DNA of 64,000 nucleotides, taken from positions 78,405-142,404 of the forward strand of contig CAZPOP010000004.1 in NCBI GenBank assembly GCA_964588305.1, in the 5' to 3' direction. Origin of the DNA: SM1-73 sp964588305. GTDB taxonomy: Bacteria > Zixibacteria > MSB-5A5 > SM1-73. Shown here piece after piece: positions 52,240-60,968 of this stretch; the stretch's first letter is position 1, and every line of letters begins with the position of its first letter. The notes under the pieces were generated by a model that ran no database searches, was not told the origin of the DNA, and was given only the letters and a program-made list of their open reading frames with translations. Position numbers and translations under genes: made by a program.

Positions 52240-53643
52240 ATGGCGGAAAGTTTAGGAAAGAATTTGGTGATCATTGGGGGCGGACCGGCGGGATACGTGG
52301 GGGCCATCCGAGCCTCGCAGCTGAAAGCAAACGTGACCTTGATCGAGAAAGAGGAAGTGGGAGGAACCTGTCTCAACGTCGGTTGTATTCCGACAAAGGT
52401 TTTGACCTCTACCGCTCATCTTTTCTTGAACATGAAGCGTTCAAGCAGATGGGGGCTTAAGACCCACGAAGTGACTTTGGATTTTCCTCAGATAATGAGA
52501 AGAAAGCAAATGGTGGCGCAGAGATTGGTCACTGGAGTTAAGAGTCTGCTCAAAGCGAACAGGGTCAACTCGATCAAAGGTTCAGCAAGGTTTTTAGATG
52601 AGAACTTGCTTGAGATACAAACGGACAAGGGCGAGGTCCAGAAAATCGAAGCCGACAAGATTTTGATCGCCAGCGGGTCAGTTCCCATAATGCTTCCTCT
52701 TCCCGGCATGGAGTTAGAGGGGGTGGTGGATAGCACCGGGGCTTTGTCTTTCAGCGAAATCCCTGAGAGCATGCTGATCATCGGCGGAGGGGCCATCGGA
52801 TGCGAATTCGCGCACATATATCACTCCTTCGGCACCCAGGTTACAATAGTGGAAATGCTGTCTCAGATTCTGCCGGGAGAAGATGAAGAGATAGTGGCCG
52901 ATATAACCACTTCCCTGGAGCGAACAGGAATCAAAATCTTCACGGATTCCAAGGCGTCAAAAATTACCTCAGGAAAGGAAGGCAAGAAGATCATCACTGT
53001 CTCATCTGCGAAAGGAGAGATTGATATTGAGGTGGAAAAGGTTCTGGTCTCGGTGGGACGGAAAGCAAACACCAAGGATTTGGGTTTAGAGAAGCTCGGA
53101 ATCAAAATGGACAGGTCGAATATCTTGGTCGACGAATACTTGAAGACCAACCTGACTGATGTGTATGCGGCTGGAGATTGCATTGGCAACTGGTTGTTAG
53201 CTCATGTTGCGTCTCAAGAGGCGGAGGTGGCAGTAGAAAATGCCCTGGGCACGCAGAAGAAGATGGACTATGCCGCCGTGCCCCGCTGCGTCTTCACTCA
53301 TCCGGAGATAGCAAGCGTGGGCTTGACCGAAAAACAGGCAACAGATCAAGGGATAAGAATTAAGACAGGCAAATTCCCCTTCCTGGCCAACGGGAGAGCT
53401 CAGGCGGAAAACGAGACTGAAGGGATGGTCAAGATCATCGCTGATGCTACTTCAAATAAGATTCTCGGCGCTCATATTTTAGGACCCAGGGCCACAGATC
53501 TGATAGCGGAGTTGACTCTCGCTATCAAAATGGGAGCAAAAGCCGAGGATTTGATAGATACCATTCACGCCCATCCGACTTTGGCAGAGCCGATAAGGGA
53601 AGCGGCTCTAAAGTTGGAAGGGAGACCAATACATATAACTTAA
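52240..53643 (+). CDS. lpdA: Dihydrolipoyl dehydrogenase
   Basis: 467 residues, normal for the E3 component. FAD-binding GGGPAGYVGAIRASQLKANVTLIEKE, redox-active CxxxxC in GGTCLNVGCIPTK, NAD site GGGAIGCEFAHIYHSFG, second FAD motif TNLTDVYAAGDCIG, and the C-terminal active His-Glu pair in TIHAHPTLAEPI. It reoxidises lipoamide of 2-oxoacid dehydrogenase or glycine cleavage complexes, but no partner genes are nearby. GAAAGGGAG precedes the ATG. The last 33 codons exist a second time at 54671-54769. Confidence 0.96.
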   Translation: MAESLGKNLVIIGGGPAGYVGAIRASQLKANVTLIEKEEVGGTCLNVGCIPTKVLTSTAHLFLNMKRSSRWGLKTHEVTLDFPQIMRRKQMVAQRLVTGVKSLLKANRVNSIKGSARFLDENLLEIQTDKGEVQKIEADKILIASGSVPIMLPLPGMELEGVVDSTGALSFSEIPESMLIIGGGAIGCEFAHIYHSFGTQVTIVEMLSQILPGEDEEIVADITTSLERTGIKIFTDSKASKITSGKEGKKIITVSSAKGEIDIEVEKVLVSVGRKANTKDLGLEKLGIKMDRSNILVDEYLKTNLTDVYAAGDCIGNWLLAHVASQEAEVAVENALGTQKKMDYAAVPRCVFTHPEIASVGLTEKQATDQGIRIKTGKFPFLANGRAQAENETEGMVKIIADATSNKILGAHILGPRATDLIAELTLAIKMGAKAEDLIDTIHAHPTLAEPIREAALKLEGRPIHIT

Positions 53644-53758
53644 ATGGGTTAAGCTCGTCCATCATTTTTGTTTATACCTGTCGATCCTCCTGACCCAACT
53701 GATAAATAGTCATAAATAGAAATGATCTGATACCCACAGAATTTTAGGATTGAGTGAT

Positions 53759-54502
53759 ATGAAATGTCGCCTTTGTCTCGAAGACAAGGAACTGCAAAAG
53801 TCCCACATAATACCGGAATTCTTCTATAAACCGGTTTATGATGGTCTTCATAGACTCAACGTAGTATCTACTGAACCCGGCGACAAAATCAAATACCAAC
53901 AAAAGGGCTATAGAGAAAAGTTGCTTTGTCGTGATTGTGAACAACGATTGGGCCGCTTTGAAGATTACGGAAGACGAGTTATTTATGGGGGCAGGGGTAG
54001 CAGGGGTACAGGAGTTAAAATTCAAGATGTAGGAAACGGATTTAAATTAAGAAATATCGATTATCATAAATTCAAGTTATTCCAGCTGTCGCTTCTGTGG
54101 CGAGCAAGCATAGCGAGTCTAGACTTCTTTACTGGAGTCAACCTAGGTCCCCATGAGGAAACTATTCGAAAGATGTTAGTTAGTCAGACCCCAGGAGAAC
54201 CTCATCAGTTTGGTTGTATAATGACAATTCTTTTATGGGAAGAAAACAAACCATTGGATGGAATCATACTTGAACCAGAACAATTGTACATTGAAGGTCA
54301 TAAATGTTTCAGACTCGTTTCAGTCGGGTGCTTATGGTTTTTTATCGTTTCGAGCCATTCTAAGGATTTCATGCTCAGAGATTTTTTCTTAAGCCAGGGA
54401 GGAGAACTTATTATACCATTTGTACGACGGGACCAATATGCAGACTTGGTTAAGAGATTTGCAGAAGTCTTAAAAAGAAACCGGACGATGGCCGATATTT
54501 GA
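53759..54502 (+). CDS. Unknown CxxC/CxxC protein (HNH-like N-terminus), accessory
   Basis: 247 residues from ATG 53759 (AGGA nine bases upstream). The N-terminus carries CRLCLEDKELQKSHIIPEFFY and, 50 residues later, LLCRDCEQRLGRFEDYG: two CxxC pairs with a conserved SHIIPEF, the layout of zinc-stabilised HNH-type folds, though no complete HNH catalytic set is evident. The remainder (~90-247) is mixed alpha/beta with no family I recognise. It lies between lpdA and a displaced lpdA 3'-end copy, so it is likely mobile cargo. A nuclease or defence role is possible but unproven. Confidence 0.7.
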   Translation: MKCRLCLEDKELQKSHIIPEFFYKPVYDGLHRLNVVSTEPGDKIKYQQKGYREKLLCRDCEQRLGRFEDYGRRVIYGGRGSRGTGVKIQDVGNGFKLRNIDYHKFKLFQLSLLWRASIASLDFFTGVNLGPHEETIRKMLVSQTPGEPHQFGCIMTILLWEENKPLDGIILEPEQLYIEGHKCFRLVSVGCLWFFIVSSHSKDFMLRDFFLSQGGELIIPFVRRDQYADLVKRFAEVLKRNRTMADI

Positions 54503-54510
54503 AAAAATAG

Positions 54511-54655
54511 CCGCGTAGCCAAGCCTTCACGGCTTGGCTATCGGAGGGATAAACCCTCCGCTACGCGTTTTGAGGGAGCAAGATTATGCCCATCGCGCTC
54601 GCGTGAGTGCATATGCATCCCCCGACCCAACGCGTAAATGCACACCAAGAAACAA
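54511..54655. repeat. Dual-hairpin dispersed repeat, copy 1
   Basis: Hairpins AGCCAAGCC-ttcac-GGCTTGGCT and CGGAGGG-ataaa-CCCTCCG followed by CTACGCG and GAGGGAGCAA. The first ~70 bp are nearly identical to 57856-57927, and the CCGACCCAACG..TAAAT part further on is shared too. Confidence 0.85.
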
Positions 54656-54670
54656 TCGAGTTTCAAAACC

Positions 54671-54769
54671 GAGGATGTGATAGGTACCATTCACGCCCAT
54701 CCAACTTTGGCAGAGCCGATAAGGGAAGCGGCTCTGAAGTTGGAAGGGAGACCAATTCATATCACATAG
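54671..54769 (+). pseudogene. Displaced copy of the lpdA 3' end
   Basis: 33 codons ending in TAG that match the lpdA C-terminus (EDVIGTIHAHPTLAEPI ... RPIHIT) with two residue changes. I count eight base differences over 99 bp, five of them synonymous and one a stop-codon swap. No start codon or ribosome site. It marks the far border of the 53.76-54.50 kb cargo. Confidence 0.9.
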
Positions 54770-55225
54770 AACAGAGTTGTAGGATAATAATAAAAGGCTT
54801 ACGCTTTAACTCCGAACAAGGAGTCGTACCGTAAGGATTTTGCCTATCTCTTGTTGGGGTTGGGGCTGAACGCTTCAAGTTGAACCTTCAGGACAAACCC
54901 CTGTCCGAACATGGTGTACCAACGGAAACAAAAAATGTTGACTGGCGGTTCTGACGTTTCTGACGGTTCTGATGTTTCTGAGGTTTGTTTCTTAGAATTT
55001 TTTCTTCTCCACTCATCATACCCTCTTTGAAAAAAGGCCCTCGTGATCTCTCACACAGTCGCAAACCTTGTCCATACGGACGCGTATTCATACGAATCTT
55101 CCTCAATAACATGTGAGTTATCCTTTTCACCACAAAAGTTGTGGTAAAAGTGCTGGTGCAGTCCGGCTTTTAGTTTTTCAACACACCCTTCAACTTTGCC
55201 CTCAAGGTCTTTTGAGGCAACAACC

Positions 55226-56677
55226 TTATCGTTTAAACCTTCTTCTGAGAGCCAGAAGAAAGAAGGCCAGAGTAACCGGGCTGAGGATGGACTCAAGCAC
55301 AAAGAGGGTATGGCCCCAGTTGTCGATGGTGGTGTATTTCTTATCGCGGATGAAAGAAAAGACAGACATGCTGTATAAGAAAGAAGTATAATAGTCGCCT
55401 ATTTTTTCACTAGTTGGTAAGAGTGATTGAGATGAACTGAAATCTAATTTGTAATTAATAACATCACCTGTTGGATTGTTCGAATCGAGACTAACGGGTT
55501 GTATGCCGGCAAACATGAAAAGCAAGGGGAAGGTTAACAATATTACGGCTATCCAGCCTAAAGGTCGGTAATAGCTCTCACCGTAGTTGCTGATTGCTTT
55601 GTAAAACAAAAGAGGGAGTTTCTTGAAGATTGATGTTTGGGCTTTTCTTGTCATCTCCATTTCGCCAATGTAGAAATCGCCTGCTTCCGAATACCTGAGG
55701 TTCTCTTCGTAGTTTGCCCGCAGGCGGCGGTAAAGTTGGGCGATCAAAGCGTGATCAAACTCCCTCACTCCCGGAAGATCCGCATTGTCGGAAGGCGACA
55801 CCTCATCAAAGACCCTATTCGGCCCTTTGTTGTCTTCCTTGTTCCAATTCACATCTATAAAATGCACGCCTCGCAAGTCAGTCTCAAGAAATCTAAACCT
55901 ACTCAAATCAACCTTCTGGAATATCACCTTTTCTGGCTTGAAAAACTCGACCGACCCAAAGCTAACCTCACCCAGAAATCCCTTTTTCTCGTGTGCTTCA
56001 GCGCTTATTCGCAAAGTATCTTGGAAAATGGCACCCCAGAAGTCGGCGTCGCCTTGAAAGGTCGCATCCCCGAAGTAAGTTTCATGGCCAAAAGTAGCAC
56101 CATAGAAGCTAGCCCAATCCTCGAAAATTGTACACCCAAAGTCAGCTCTGGCCTTAAAGAGGGCATGACTGAATTCTGTCCGACCTTGGAAAGTCGCTTC
56201 CATGAAAAGAGCTTTGCCCACAAACGTGGCATCTCTGAAGTCAGCGCCACCTGTAAAGCGGACACCTCCGAAGTCCGCCTCACACTCGCAGGTGACAGAG
56301 GTAAAGTCAGCAGCATCCAGAAATCTTGCGCCCCTGAAGTCAACTGTATCCTCGAACCGAGCACCCAGGAAGTCAGCCGTCCGTTCAAAGCCAACATCCT
56401 CGAAATCAGCCTCACCGTAGAAAAGAGCGTTGCGGAAAATTACAGACTTGGGGAACTTTAAGGGAAAAGCAACTCCGCCCAAGAAAATGAAATGCGTGAA
56501 ATCGTAGATTTCTAGCGATTGATTTTTGAATATTTCGTTGAACTTCTCGTGAAACAAGTATTCGTCCTTGTCTTCCTTCTTCGAGTGGAAAATGCAGAAC
56601 TCATCATCATAAAGCTCCCGACCGCAGGGCTTGCCGTCGTGCATTATTACTTGGCATGTTTTCTTCGTCTCAGGCAT
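55226..56677 (-). CDS. Pentapeptide-repeat protein with zinc-binding N-terminus and C-terminal membrane domain
   Basis: 483 residues from ATG 56677. The N-terminus has a zinc-type motif (CQVIMHDGKPCGRELYDDEFC-x-x-H in outline). Residues ~60-250 are pentapeptide repeats of A(D/N)F type: ADFEDVGFERTADFLGARF, VDFRGARFLDAADF, forming a right-handed beta helix. A helical linker (~290-360) precedes two membrane helices (IAVILLTFPLLFMFAGI and SILSPVTLAFFLLAL) with a loop (YTSFLYSMSVFSF) that recalls ion-channel pore regions. Function unknown; possibly a membrane sensor or channel. The ribosome site is weak. The frame extends 23 codons further. Confidence 0.82.
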   Translation of the reverse strand: MPETKKTCQVIMHDGKPCGRELYDDEFCIFHSKKEDKDEYLFHEKFNEIFKNQSLEIYDFTHFIFLGGVAFPLKFPKSVIFRNALFYGEADFEDVGFERTADFLGARFEDTVDFRGARFLDAADFTSVTCECEADFGGVRFTGGADFRDATFVGKALFMEATFQGRTEFSHALFKARADFGCTIFEDWASFYGATFGHETYFGDATFQGDADFWGAIFQDTLRISAEAHEKKGFLGEVSFGSVEFFKPEKVIFQKVDLSRFRFLETDLRGVHFIDVNWNKEDNKGPNRVFDEVSPSDNADLPGVREFDHALIAQLYRRLRANYEENLRYSEAGDFYIGEMEMTRKAQTSIFKKLPLLFYKAISNYGESYYRPLGWIAVILLTFPLLFMFAGIQPVSLDSNNPTGDVINYKLDFSSSQSLLPTSEKIGDYYTSFLYSMSVFSFIRDKKYTTIDNWGHTLFVLESILSPVTLAFFLLALRRRFKR

Positions 56678-56780
56678 CGCTTTGAACCCATGTAGTCTGC
56701 ATGCACCTTGAGCGCAAGCAGGAGACCGCAGGGCGCATAAGTCCACAGAAGGAGACTCAGAGTTCTTCTTGGTCGGATAC

Positions 56781-57377
56781 TCAGTCTCTGTAGATGGCGA
56801 TTTTCACCCCGGGCTGTCCATTGTACTCTTTGCAGCCCAGTATGACCAAGACATAGGTCTTGCCTTTGAAGTGAAACCTGGTCTGGTTGCCGATAGAACC
56901 TCCTACCTGAATAGGCTGCCCGTGTTCCTTTTCTTCGAAATTCGTCGCATGAAGAGTGGCGTGCGGTCCTGGGCCAGGATATTCGGCTTCTATTGATACC
57001 TCTCGGCAAGAGACGGTCACGTATCCGTCAAACAAGGCGATTCCGTCGTTCACGTATATGATTGTATCACCGACAATTACCTTCGATTTCATCCTCTTGC
57101 GAAGTCCGGCAATCACATTTTGGATACTGTCAATTTCTGAATCTCTGTCCGTGATCGTTTCAGTGAGCTTCGATATCTGAAGGTCTTTCTCCTTGACGCG
57201 TCGGTCGTATTCAGTCTCATCGCCCAAGCCGATCTTGTAACCTTCATCGAACTTGCTTTTTCCATGTTGCAGTAAGATGCCAACGAAGACTACGACTATT
57301 CCAAGAAAGGTCAGCCCGGTACCGACCATGAATTTCCAGGCGGGAGAATGCTTGGCATCTTTTTGGGCTTCAGACAT
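56781..57377 (-). CDS. Membrane-anchored coiled-coil protein, unknown
   Basis: 198 residues. One membrane helix near the N-terminus (~15-35, FMVGTGLTFLGIVVVFVGILL), a coiled coil (~55-95, KEKDLQISKLTETITDRDSEIDSIQNVIAGLRKRM) and a beta-rich C-terminal domain (~95-198, with IYVNDGIALFDGYVTVS, GGSIGNQTRFHFKGKTYVLVILGCKEY). I recognise no family. The coiled coil suggests oligomerisation. It lies about 100 bp upstream of the pentapeptide-repeat gene on the same strand, so the two may act together. No clear ribosome site. Confidence 0.65.
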   Translation of the reverse strand: MSEAQKDAKHSPAWKFMVGTGLTFLGIVVVFVGILLQHGKSKFDEGYKIGLGDETEYDRRVKEKDLQISKLTETITDRDSEIDSIQNVIAGLRKRMKSKVIVGDTIIYVNDGIALFDGYVTVSCREVSIEAEYPGPGPHATLHATNFEEKEHGQPIQVGGSIGNQTRFHFKGKTYVLVILGCKEYNGQPGVKIAIYRD

Positions 57378-57506
57378 AATGCTACAATAAGCGTTTTCGG
57401 GAAAAAAGTAAAGGGGAAAATTGGGTTGCTTGCGTGACCTTTTCTTAGTATGTTTTGTTTAGGTTATATCTATGTTGTCTTCTGTTCCATTAGAAAGGAG
57501 GGAAAA

Positions 57507-57779
57507 ATGCGCAAGATATGGACCGCGGAATACTACTGCCCGGAGTGCAGACGATCTTTCGTAGGCGAGGTATATAGCGACAACATGCGGGAATTACCAG
57601 AGGAAGAAAAGGAGAAGGTAAAAGGCATGTTTCTTCACTATCACAATATGGATCATCACATTTCCTGCTGGAAGTGCAAGAAACAGATTAAGATCGAAGA
57701 CATCAGACGTATGATTGCTGTTGGCAACGACGCAAAACCGTTATGTGCAAACTGCGCATCGTCTGCGATCGAATTGTGA
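57507..57779 (+). CDS. Small zinc-ribbon protein, unknown
   Basis: 90 residues from ATG 57507, with AAAGGAGGG ahead; the longer frame to 57450 has no signal. Three CxxC pairs: YYCPECRRSF, SCWKCKKQI and LCANCASS, plus HYHNMDHH, suggesting bound zinc. No catalytic family recognised. It stands alone between accessory genes. Confidence 0.7.
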   Translation: MRKIWTAEYYCPECRRSFVGEVYSDNMRELPEEEKEKVKGMFLHYHNMDHHISCWKCKKQIKIEDIRRMIAVGNDAKPLCANCASSAIEL

Positions 57780-57855
57780 CCCGTAGGCCAATTCACAAAT
57801 CGCCCCTACATCCGCCCCCTCATCCTGCTTTCTCCCAAGGGAGAGAAGACTGACA

Positions 57856-57980
57856 GCCGGGTAGCCAAGCCTTCACGGCTTGGCTATCGGAGGGATAAAC
57901 CCTCCGCTATGCGTTTCGAGGGAGCAAACAATCCTTGCCATCATATCTCCGACCCAACGGCTAAATACCTAGCAAACAAA
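57856..57980. repeat. Dual-hairpin dispersed repeat, copy 2
   Basis: Same two hairpins as at 54511 (AGCCAAGCC/GGCTTGGCT and CGGAGGG/CCCTCCG), with only a few base changes in the first 70 bp. Confidence 0.85.
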
Positions 57981-58060
57981 GTCTTCCGGCCAAGTCACGA
58001 GGTGGATATGCTCGTATGAGTGCATACGCACATTCATGCGAACCTGGCAGGCACTTGAAT

Positions 58061-58086
58061 GGTTCGGGGTGAGGGCACCCCGAACC
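58061..58086. repeat. Hairpin repeat GGTTCGGGGTG/CACCCCGAACC
   Basis: Perfect 11-bp arms, four-base loop. Same family design as 1725-1751. Confidence 0.6.
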
Positions 58087-58175
58087 AACATGGGCAGATG
58101 TTCCCTCTCACTCCCGACTTTGGCGGGATTTTCAACCTTGCCCTCCCCCCCAGGCGAAAGGGGACTAACCCGACC

Positions 58176-58198
58176 GGGACAGGGACAAGCCCTGTCCC
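58176..58198 (-). terminator. Hairpin at the end of the M16 peptidase gene
   Basis: GGGACAGGG-acaag-CCCTGTCCC directly abuts the TAG stop codon. No T-run, so a 3'-end hairpin or dispersed repeat rather than a classical terminator. Confidence 0.45.
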
Positions 58199-60798
58199 TA
58201 CATTTTCCCAACTACGGCTAAAACATAATTCTCGGTATCAAGATATCTTTCTGCGACTTGTTTGACCTGGTCGATGGTTACTTTTCTCAGGCCTTCAATG
58301 TATTTATCATCATAGTCGTAACCTGCGCCTCTGAACTCGTTCACGCCCATGAAATAGGCTTGATTTATGCGGGAAAGACGGTAAAATAACATGCTACCCC
58401 ATATCCCGTTTTTGGCCTTTTCCAGTTCTTCTGAAGTGACGTCTTCCTCCTTAATCTTTTTCATTTCGCCCAGAAATCCATCAAGTGCCTCCTGATAGTT
58501 TTGGGGTCTGGTTCCTATGGAGGCTACAAACCAGCCAAAATCTTTGTCGAAGCTAATGGACGAGCCAACCGAGTAAGCTAAACCTTTCACCTCCCTTAAA
58601 TTCAAGCCCAATCGCGAGGAAAGGATTGAATTCATCAAAGCCAGAGCCGGCGCGTCGGGAGATTGTATTCCCGGCATGGGCTGGCCCAGATAGATGTAGA
58701 TCTGCTCCTTTTCCATTTCCTCTTGCACCTTCAAGGGAGAAGAAAGAGTATCTGGTGCGGGAATCTCCGGTTGCGGGAAATCGACTCTGTCCATATTACC
58801 GAAGGCATTGTTTATCTTATCCATCATCTGATCTGCCGGCATATTCGTGCAAACGGTTACAATCATATTATTGGGAGAGTAAAATCTCTTGTGAAATTCG
58901 ACCAGATCGTCACGGGTTATGGTGCCTATGGTTCGAGGATCTCCCATGATCGGATTGCCGTATGGGTGATTCTCAAAAAGCGTGGCGTAAAAAAGCTCTC
59001 TGCAGGTCTGGCGCGTGCTCCCCTTTCCCCTTCCCAAGATGGACATCATCTCCTTTTGGGTCTTCCCTATTTCTTCTTCAGGGAAATTGGCATTGATGAC
59101 CAAGTCTGAGAGAATCTCAATGCCCCTGTCAGTATACTCATCAATGGTCTGAAACTTGATGAAGGTGAAAGAATGGGTGGTGTAAACGTCATCGTAAGGT
59201 ATCCAGGGATTATCCACCAAAGTGATCTCCGCTCCAATGCTGGCGAAATCTTTGGAGATCTGCTCAGCCGGGCGAGTGGTGGTTCCCTTCAGCAGCATTC
59301 TGTTGGCGAAATCGGCTATGCCAGTTTTCCCCTCCGGTTCCATGGCGCATCTGTTTTTGCCCAAGACATTTATCCCCAACACCTTTGAGTCGGGATTGCT
59401 TTTCACCACGATGGTCAGTCCATTGGAAAGAACTTCCTTTTTGTAAATGCTCGACGAAGTTTCCCTTTTTTCTGCCGGATTCTCCTTTTTCGGTTTTGCC
59501 ACGGTGGCGACGTACTTGGGATCAGAGAAGTAGGTGGATGCCACTGCCTGGACTTCCCCCGGAGTGACTTTCTCCGATTCCTCTATGTAGGTTTCCAAGA
59601 AGTCCCACCCACAGGTGACCAGTGTGGAAGCGATCTCCATCCCGTAGAAAAGAAGTTTCTCCTCCTGATAGTGTCTGTGTGTTTTGCTGGAAACCAAAAC
59701 CTGGTCTATTTGTTCTTTGTCTGGCTTCTTTTGCCCCAGACTCTTCAGTACGTTAGCTGTGGACTCAAGAATTCTATCTACCTTATCTGGTGAATTGGTT
59801 ATAGCACCGATATTCAAGGTGGTGAACTCCTTTTGAGTTTCCAAATAAGCTGATACATCCGTGGCCAATGGATCAGGTCCCCCGGTTAGCGCTTTGGTCA
59901 AAGGTGAAGTTTCGCCTGAGTTCAGAATCTGCGTTAGAACATCAAAGGCATAGTAATCCAGATCATCATATCTCGGACCGTTGAAGCAGAGATTCACGTA
60001 GACATTCTCAGCCTCCACCTCCTTGTACTTCACCTCCGGGCAAGTCGGAGGGCTAAAACGGATTCCAGCCAATTTGGGGAGGGGCTTTGGCGGAATCTCT
60101 CCATAGTATTTCTCCAACAAGTCCTTCATGGTTTCGGCCTCGAAATCTCCGATGACCAGACAGATCATGTTGTTCGGCTCATAATAGGTGTGATAGTAAT
60201 CGATGATATCTTCCTTGTTTATGGTGCTTATGATGTTCTCATAACCCAAAACCGTTCTGGCGTAAGGGGTCTTTTTATACGCTTGAGATGCGAAGAACTT
60301 TTCCACCTGATGATCTACGTTATCCTCGTTCATCTTTATCTCTTCGATAACTATCTTTCTTTCCTTGGCCAGCTCGGTATCCGAAAAGATGGAATGGAAG
60401 AGCATATCCGACTGAACGTCCAGACCAACTTCGATGAATTCCCTGGGCATCAGAACCATGTAACAGGTGAGCTCCTTGCTGGTAAACGCATTGATGTATC
60501 CGCCCTTGCTTTTGATTCCCTCGGTGATGTCCATCCTGGTCTTTGTTTTGGTGCCATCGAACAAAAGATGTTCTAAGAAATGGGTGACGCCGTTGTTGAA
60601 ATCCGTCTCGTATTTGCTTCCCGCATTTACGTAAACCATGCAGGCGATCATGGGGTTGGCATGCTTTTCTACCAAGATAACCTGCATGCCGTTGGGAAGA
60701 AAATACACTGCGGTATTGCTCTTAAGACCTTGCCCGCTTGCCAAAGGAATGAGAAGCACATGTAAGAAGGAAAGACACAAAAGCAGCTTTTTCCGCAT
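58198..60798 (-). CDS. Exported M16-family zinc metallopeptidase (insulinase-like)
   Basis: 866 residues. Signal peptide (MRKKLLLCLSFLHVLLIPLASG). The first M16 domain (~25-440) carries the inverted zinc motif HFLEH in GVTHFLEHLLFDGT, with the third ligand region ELAKERKIVIEEIKMNED. The second, non-catalytic M16 domain (~450-860) has NMIVTVCTNM and GLAYSVGSSISF. It is a periplasmic peptidase of two-domain (PqqL/Zn-protease) type, probably degrading peptides. CCGGAGG precedes the ATG. It is transcribed divergently from secD. Confidence 0.94.
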   Translation of the reverse strand: MRKKLLLCLSFLHVLLIPLASGQGLKSNTAVYFLPNGMQVILVEKHANPMIACMVYVNAGSKYETDFNNGVTHFLEHLLFDGTKTKTRMDITEGIKSKGGYINAFTSKELTCYMVLMPREFIEVGLDVQSDMLFHSIFSDTELAKERKIVIEEIKMNEDNVDHQVEKFFASQAYKKTPYARTVLGYENIISTINKEDIIDYYHTYYEPNNMICLVIGDFEAETMKDLLEKYYGEIPPKPLPKLAGIRFSPPTCPEVKYKEVEAENVYVNLCFNGPRYDDLDYYAFDVLTQILNSGETSPLTKALTGGPDPLATDVSAYLETQKEFTTLNIGAITNSPDKVDRILESTANVLKSLGQKKPDKEQIDQVLVSSKTHRHYQEEKLLFYGMEIASTLVTCGWDFLETYIEESEKVTPGEVQAVASTYFSDPKYVATVAKPKKENPAEKRETSSSIYKKEVLSNGLTIVVKSNPDSKVLGINVLGKNRCAMEPEGKTGIADFANRMLLKGTTTRPAEQISKDFASIGAEITLVDNPWIPYDDVYTTHSFTFIKFQTIDEYTDRGIEILSDLVINANFPEEEIGKTQKEMMSILGRGKGSTRQTCRELFYATLFENHPYGNPIMGDPRTIGTITRDDLVEFHKRFYSPNNMIVTVCTNMPADQMMDKINNAFGNMDRVDFPQPEIPAPDTLSSPLKVQEEMEKEQIYIYLGQPMPGIQSPDAPALALMNSILSSRLGLNLREVKGLAYSVGSSISFDKDFGWFVASIGTRPQNYQEALDGFLGEMKKIKEEDVTSEELEKAKNGIWGSMLFYRLSRINQAYFMGVNEFRGAGYDYDDKYIEGLRKVTIDQVKQVAERYLDTENYVLAVVGKM

Positions 60799-60853
60799 GT
60801 TTACCTCCGGTGGAAGTTATTGTTTTTTTGTATAATACTCGAACCATTTTGGT

Positions 60854-60882
60854 TATATTGGGGTCTGGGAAAAAAATGTCAA
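60854..60882 (-). promoter_or_regulatory. Promoter candidate of the M16 gene
   Basis: Minus strand TTGACA (60877-60882), 17-bp spacer, AATATA (60854-60859). Its -35 is one arm of the palindrome AATGTCAAG-N6-CTTGACATT. Confidence 0.55.
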
Positions 60883-60918
60883 GGTTATTCTTGACATTCC
60901 GAGATTATCTTGTATATT
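60875..60918 (+). promoter_or_regulatory. secDF promoter with palindrome
   Basis: TTGACA (60891-60896), 16-bp spacer, TATATT (60913-60918). The -35 lies in the right arm of a perfect 9-bp inverted repeat (60875-60883 and 60890-60898), whose other arm gives the -35 of the opposite promoter. Confidence 0.65.
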
Positions 60919-60968
60919 TGCACTTCGTTGATTTCGTCTATGGCACGTAAAATGGGAGTAACGAAAAG

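Larger units (their letters stand above)
54503..55225. other. Repeat-rich intergenic region after the lpdA-linked cargo
   Basis: Contains the dual-hairpin repeat (54511-54655), the lpdA 3'-end copy (54671-54769) and a small tract of CTGA(C/T)GTTTCTGA-like short repeats near 54945-54985. No credible gene. Confidence 0.5.
57780..58175. other. Intergenic repeats, no gene
   Basis: Holds copy 2 of the dual-hairpin repeat and a GGGGTG/CACCCC hairpin; open frames here read through the palindromes and are not genes. Confidence 0.55.

Noticed and set aside
55637..56461. Plus-strand frame of 274 codons opposite the pentapeptide gene
   Set aside because: It is the antisense shadow of the pentapeptide repeats; the minus-strand product has clear domain structure.
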